Shown here: positions 46,342 through 50,107 of the stretch, piece by piece | Layout: every line of letters starts with the position of its first letter | Position numbering within the stretch: the stretch's first letter is position 1 | From: Roseofilum acuticapitatum BLCC-M154 | GTDB lineage: Bacteria; Cyanobacteriota; Cyanobacteriia; Cyanobacteriales; Desertifilaceae | Assembly: GCF_030068475.1 (NCBI RefSeq) | Contig: NZ_JAQOSP010000004.1 | Location: 1-50,107 of the forward strand | Direction: 5' to 3' | Length of the DNA stretch: 50,107 nucleotides | Position numbers and translations under genes: made by a program | Notes under the pieces: model-generated | Seen by the model: only the letters and a program-made list of their open reading frames with translations | What the model was told of the DNA's origin: nothing | Database searches by the model: none

Positions 46342-47274
46342 ATGCGAATTTTGGTCATGGGTGGCACGCGCTTTATTGGCGTGTATTTAACGAAACTATT
46401 AGTAGACCAAGGTCATGAAGTGGTCTTATTTAATCGAGGTAATAAACCTGCACCTGTGGCAGGGGTGACGGAAATTCATGGCGATCGCACGGATGCCAGC
46501 GAAATCCAAGATCGGCTTGCTGGTGAAGAATTTGATGCGATTTTTGATAATAATGGCCGGGAACTGAGCGATACTCAACCTCTGGCGGATTTGTTTGCTG
46601 GGAAGGTGAAACACTTTGTCTATATGAGTTCGGCTGGAGTTTACTTAAAATCTGAACAACTGCCCCATATTGAGGGCGATTCTGTAGACCCGAAAAGCCG
46701 CCATAAAGGAAAGTTTGAAACGGAGAAATATCTCCAGGAAAAGCAACTTCCCTTTACTTCGATTCGCCCCACGTATATTTACGGGCCGTTGAATTATAAT
46801 CCTTTAGAAGCTTGGTTCTTTGATCGTATTGTGCGCGATCGCCCCCTTCCCATTCCCGGTACAGGAAATGCCATCACTCAATTGGGTCATTGTTATGACT
46901 TAGCCCAAGCTATGGTAGCGGTTTTGGGCAATTCTCAGGCGATCGGCCAAATCTACAATGTTTCTGGGGAACGCTATGTAACGTTTGATGGATTAGCCCA
47001 AGCTTGTGCGATCGCCTGCGGAAAATCCCCGGAAGAGATCCAAATCATTCATTATGACCCCAAACAATTTGACTTTGGCAAGCGCAAAGCCTTCCCCATG
47101 CGCGTTCAGCATTTCTTTGCCGATATTCACAAAGCCAAAACCGAACTCAACTGGCAACCGAAATATGACCTAGTGTCTGGCTTAAAAGATTCCTTGACAA
47201 CTGATTATTTGGCTCAAGGGAAAGATAAACTAGAGGTCGATTTTTCCCTTGATGACCAAATCTTGAACCGTTAA
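46342..47274 (+). CDS. CSP41-like NAD-dependent epimerase/dehydratase-fold protein
   Basis: The product is 310 residues. I use the ATG at 46342 (AAGGAA at 46331-46336); the frame runs back into the preceding gene but that extension is not credible. The Rossmann motif is MRILVMGGTRFIG. The usual SDR active-site YxxxK is replaced by SRHKGKFETEKYL, a signature of the chloroplast CSP41 RNA-binding endonuclease family and its cyanobacterial homologues. It may act on ribosomes or transcripts instead of sugars. It starts 52 nt after the EAL gene. Confidence 0.85.
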   Translation: MRILVMGGTRFIGVYLTKLLVDQGHEVVLFNRGNKPAPVAGVTEIHGDRTDASEIQDRLAGEEFDAIFDNNGRELSDTQPLADLFAGKVKHFVYMSSAGVYLKSEQLPHIEGDSVDPKSRHKGKFETEKYLQEKQLPFTSIRPTYIYGPLNYNPLEAWFFDRIVRDRPLPIPGTGNAITQLGHCYDLAQAMVAVLGNSQAIGQIYNVSGERYVTFDGLAQACAIACGKSPEEIQIIHYDPKQFDFGKRKAFPMRVQHFFADIHKAKTELNWQPKYDLVSGLKDSLTTDYLAQGKDKLEVDFSLDDQILNR

Positions 47275-47636
47275 CTCTCTTGTTTTTCCAGACTGGCTCT
47301 TATATCAAATCCTTAAATGGTTGCTAGTTTCTGTGTACTGTAGAGACCTGGGTGCGATTCGTGCGGGTTTCCGCAAGCGGACATGAATACAAAAATAGTT
47401 GTCAGCCTACAAGATTTGGGTATAATATCAAGTCCGGTTTCCGCAAGCGGACATGAAAATGTGTTAAGAAGCGGGCAAGATGCCCCCACTCCTCGAATTC
47501 TTTGATATGACTGGAGTGGGAGCATCTTGCTCCCTGGATTTTTAATTAGGGTATTTCCGCTTCGCGGACATGAATAAGCGAACTTGATATAACCCGCCCC
47601 TACAGAGATCTGTAGCGTAAATAAATAGATTTGATA
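47275..47636. repeat. Repeat-filled gap: two hairpin modules and one rotated 126-bp unit
   Basis: TTTCCGCAAGCGGACATGAA occurs at 47368-47387 and 47438-47457. A third copy with the TTCG loop (47554-47574) lies in a full 126-bp unit (47465-47590) of the same kind as the array at 1-470, starting at the GCGGGC hairpin. No gene is seen. Confidence 0.88.
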
Positions 47637-49670
47637 TTACTGCCAATTCTCCCAATCCTCATTGAGAATTGAGGTATTGGGAAAAGCGATGGGATTTCCC
47701 TGATTGACTAATCGCCTTTGCAGTTGTTCTAATTGCGGTTCCGGTGCGGGCAAATTATCGACTAATTCATAGGGCATAATCTCGTTTTCTAGGGCAAAAA
47801 TTACTGTATTTCCGGCGGCTGCACCCACTGACCATTCAAAGGAATGCACCCGATAAGCGGCGGCGGCAATATGACTAGCAGCGATACTTTTTCCGGCAAT
47901 TAAAAAGTTATCCAGTTGTTGGGGAATCATGGCTCGTAGGGGAATTTGAAAGGGATAAGCCGTACCAGCACCTCGACGCTCTCCTTCACGCTCAGTGTTT
48001 CCTGGTTTTTCTGGGGGAGTTTCGGTCATGCAGGGGTGAAAGTCGATCGCATAATGACCAATGCCGACAGAATCAGGATAGATGGTGGAGCGGGTGCGCC
48101 GTTGGGGAGGATTAGGTAAAGTATCGGACTGCAAGACCTCGATCGCCTCTAATCCGGCGATCGCCGCTCGAAAGGCTCTGTATTCGTCTGGCGGTAAGGC
48201 TTGTTGGTAATAGTCATCTGTATATCCCTGGCGGGAAATATCGATTTCCCAGATCGTAAAGCCATCGGGATAGGCCCAACTGGGACGGCCGATAATCCGT
48301 CTGCCTTCGCGCATATAGGGGTATTTGGAGAGTCCATGAGCGGTTCCCATGGGCGAGTCTAACCCGGATAAAAAGCGATAATTGGGATGGGTGTCTTTTA
48401 CTCCATCCCCCAATTGAGAATCCGTAGTACCCGCTACTAACCAGTAATAAAATCCTAAAGCATGTTCTTCCGCTTTGCGTAAGGCATCCACCCGCAAGCC
48501 TCCCATCCATCCCCCAGGCTGCAATTGCCCCATGGCTTGCAGTTGGTTTGCGGTATAAATAAAGTTATCAACTGAAGTTCCGGGACGGTAATCATTGCCC
48601 CAAGTCCAGTTTTGCATGGCAATATCGCCAGGAGTGGGTTTAGTAAAGCCAATGCCACCAAATCGGGTACTTTCTCCGGTTTGCGGACTCCAAATCCGCC
48701 GATAGGTGAACACCAGATCGAAACTGGCTAGGCGCTCTAATTCGTAGCTATAGTAAGGGGCATATTGGGGGTAAAACTCTGGCATCACCTGGGGTTGGGG
48801 TTCGTCCGTGGCTTCCATGGCGAAGGTGTAGGTAAAGCCTTGGGTGCAGTAAGGATCGCCGGTTTCACTGGCGGAAGAGGGTTCTAGAGGCGATCGCCGA
48901 TCGATCCCCAGACGATGGGGAATATTAGTCAGTCCAATTAATTCTCCGGTTTCCGTCGCATCGATGACATACCAGGGTTTATCCTGGGGTGATATGAAGC
49001 GGATAATACTTTTAGTGAGATACGGGGAATCCTCATAGGTGTAAGCATCTTCCAGGGTTTGGGAGAGAAACCGGGTATTTAGGGGAGGAGCTGAAGGTGC
49101 AGGCTGGTGTTGAATGGCGATCGCCCCTTCAATCCGGGTGCGATTCGCATTATAATCCAGGTCTTTGACCACCGTATTCGGATACCAATGGAGCCTCCCC
49201 TTTCCCCGTTTTGCCGCCGCTTCTAGCATCTCCATCAGGATCAGATGACCATCTTTAGGGAGGAAACAGGAGACACTCACCCAACAGTCCCCTGGATTAA
49301 GTTTGCCATAGCGACGAAAGATGCGATCGCGCAACTCCAAATACCCGCGAGAATAAAACAACTGCGCTCTCTGCGTCGTTCGCTCATCCAATGCCGAAGT
49401 TCCCTGGGATGAAATTTGACCCCCTAACCAGTCCGTCAACTCCGTCAAACAGACCGTTTTTCCCCCCAACAGTGCCTCATAAGCGGTCGCCGTTCCTGCC
49501 AGTCCACCTCCCACCACCAGTAGATCGCAGGAGACCGTTTTATCCGGTTCTGGACTCGCTAGTGCCGCGCTTGATGAGAATCCAGTCAGGATTAAGGTAC
49601 AGAGTAATCCTAGATATTTTGTGATCGTAGAGCTTAAGTAGATGTAAGTTCGAGTATCGAGTCTATCCAT
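47637..49670 (-). CDS. Exported FAD-dependent oxidoreductase
   Basis: The product is 677 residues. A signal peptide (hydrophobic stretch about 17-38, ALASPEP near the cleavage site) precedes the FAD motif DLLVVGGGLAGTATAYEALLGGKTVCLTE. Other FAD_oxidored-family features are WYVIDATETGEL, TLEDAYTYEDSPYLTKSIIRF and NFLIAGKSIAASHIAAAAYR. It should act in the periplasm. The substrate is unknown. It is a single gene, convergent with the CSP41 gene across the repeat-filled gap. Confidence 0.87.
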   Translation of the reverse strand: MDRLDTRTYIYLSSTITKYLGLLCTLILTGFSSSAALASPEPDKTVSCDLLVVGGGLAGTATAYEALLGGKTVCLTELTDWLGGQISSQGTSALDERTTQRAQLFYSRGYLELRDRIFRRYGKLNPGDCWVSVSCFLPKDGHLILMEMLEAAAKRGKGRLHWYPNTVVKDLDYNANRTRIEGAIAIQHQPAPSAPPLNTRFLSQTLEDAYTYEDSPYLTKSIIRFISPQDKPWYVIDATETGELIGLTNIPHRLGIDRRSPLEPSSASETGDPYCTQGFTYTFAMEATDEPQPQVMPEFYPQYAPYYSYELERLASFDLVFTYRRIWSPQTGESTRFGGIGFTKPTPGDIAMQNWTWGNDYRPGTSVDNFIYTANQLQAMGQLQPGGWMGGLRVDALRKAEEHALGFYYWLVAGTTDSQLGDGVKDTHPNYRFLSGLDSPMGTAHGLSKYPYMREGRRIIGRPSWAYPDGFTIWEIDISRQGYTDDYYQQALPPDEYRAFRAAIAGLEAIEVLQSDTLPNPPQRRTRSTIYPDSVGIGHYAIDFHPCMTETPPEKPGNTEREGERRGAGTAYPFQIPLRAMIPQQLDNFLIAGKSIAASHIAAAAYRVHSFEWSVGAAAGNTVIFALENEIMPYELVDNLPAPEPQLEQLQRRLVNQGNPIAFPNTSILNEDWENWQ

Positions 49671-49780
49671 TTTTCAACCGTTTATGCCCGCCTTGATATC
49701 TTGGTTAGATTAAGGGTATTAACCAAATCACTCATCATCCTAACAATCAGTCATCAGCAACGGGTAAGCTCTTGACGTTC

Positions 49781-50107
49781 AATTCATTGCCCCATGGCTT
49801 ATCATCGAAAAATGTGGGTAGAAACCCCGTCCTTCTAGGACGGCTTTACGTTATAATAAGGGAAAAGCCACATTGACCTTAAAGGCGGGTGAAACTCCCA
49901 GTGGTGGGACACTCAGTTAAAAGACGGTTAACCGAAATGGTTAACTTGGTGGAAACACTCTGAACACAGCCCCCACAAGCAAAGACTTTGAGTGAGTGAA
50001 GCAAAATACTTACAAGTAGCCTGAATGGTGGCAACACCGGACAGAGTAGTGGGAATTGGCATCCCCTATCGCGCAACACTGGTATTCGACTAAAAACGGT
50101 ATTGGGA
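49781..50107 (+). mobile_element. Left end of a probable IscB-type IS200/IS605 element (cut by the window end)
   Basis: A hairpin CCGTCCT-TCT-AGGACGG (49827-49843) inside GTAGAAACC...GGCTTTAC is typical of IS200/IS605-superfamily ends. GTTC at 49777-49780 just outside is a reported preferred target of HEARO/IscB elements. No transposase or tnpB is seen before it. The following 250 nt form a dense set of hairpins and no gene. I infer an iscB gene starting shortly after 50107. Confidence 0.6.
49827..50090 (+). ncRNA. HEARO / IscB omega RNA-like structured RNA
   Basis: Several stems are visible: 49827-49833 with 49837-49843; GTTAACC (49927-49933) with GGTTAAC (49939-49945) around GAAAT; GGTG-GCAA-CACC (50027-50038), a GNRA-like tetraloop hairpin; and TAGTGGGA (50047-50054) with TCCCCTA (50062-50068), one bulge. 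An unstructured GCGCAACACTGG follows. Position (plus strand, right after an IS605-like end, no gene inside) fits the guide RNA made upstream of iscB. The sequence match to the family is from memory and needs a covariance search. Confidence 0.6.

Noticed and set aside
49391-49624. A 77-residue plus-strand open frame inside the FAD oxidoreductase gene
   Set aside because: It is a shadow of the opposite strand's FAD-binding region and is proline-rich without homology.
49879-50079. A 66-residue minus-strand open frame near the window end
   Set aside because: It lies within the hairpin-rich stretch interpreted as omega RNA and has no family features.
49850-50107. Cobalamin or other metabolite riboswitch, or group II intron
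   Set aside because: I looked for the B12-box pattern and for the GTGYG intron start and domain V; none fits. The IS605-like hairpin at its head favours omega RNA.

Overview
The window reads as chromosomal DNA of a phycoerythrin-containing, probably filamentous cyanobacterium. The octamer GCGATCGC (HIP1) is very frequent. The genes include phycoerythrin alpha/beta and its lyases, SbtA and BicA bicarbonate transporters, an NTRC-type thioredoxin reductase, a CrtD-like carotenoid desaturase, a CSP41-like protein, a cyanobacterial PilA pilin and several Uma2 proteins. I cannot name the genus from this sequence alone.

Layout. Bases 1-470 are a 126-bp tandem repeat. Bases 476-3883 hold a phycoerythrin locus: cpeB-cpeA-cpeZ on the minus strand and cpeY diverging from it. 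Bases 4017-6654 encode an ABC-2 exporter pair. Bases 6864-12262 form an inorganic-carbon uptake island: sbtB diverging from sbtA, then a PsiE-like membrane gene and bicA. A nearly identical palindrome lies upstream of both sbtA and bicA. NTRC (12339-13700) converges on bicA. Bases 13808-23787 hold a methyltransferase, a PilA pilin, a TPR/OGT-type glycosyltransferase, two small TPR-like membrane proteins and a 1336-residue protein with two methyltransferase-like and two glycosyltransferase-like domains. This looks like a surface or pilin modification region.

Bases 23868-25489 carry one Uma2 remnant and two intact Uma2 genes around a MITE-like element. Bases 25511-28146 are a minus-strand run: an atypical receiver protein, an OMPDC-OPRT fusion whose decarboxylase active site looks lost, and a TPR protein. 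Next come an ammonium transporter, an M42 aminopeptidase, a fructosamine-kinase-like protein, an M16 peptidase, a DUF433/DUF5615 toxin-antitoxin pair, two orphans and crtD. Bases 37091-40154 hold small coiled-coil genes, a two-gene unit whose larger product resembles a contractile-injection-system cargo toxin with a papain-like fold, and an orphan ABC ATPase.

Bases 40445-46289 encode a c-di-GMP-type signalling cluster: a receiver protein with degenerate GGDEF and EAL, a META-SLH envelope protein, and a CHASE2-GGDEF-EAL protein with an intact EAL. A CSP41-like gene and an exported FAD oxidoreductase follow. The last ~330 bases look like the left end of an IscB-type IS200/IS605 element with its HEARO/omega RNA; the nuclease gene would lie just beyond the window.

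The main non-coding theme is mobile microrepeats. A 17-19-nt hairpin module (core CCGC-TT/AA-GCGG-ACATGA) recurs at nine places. One copy is flanked by a perfect 9-bp duplication, and another variant sits inside a MITE.
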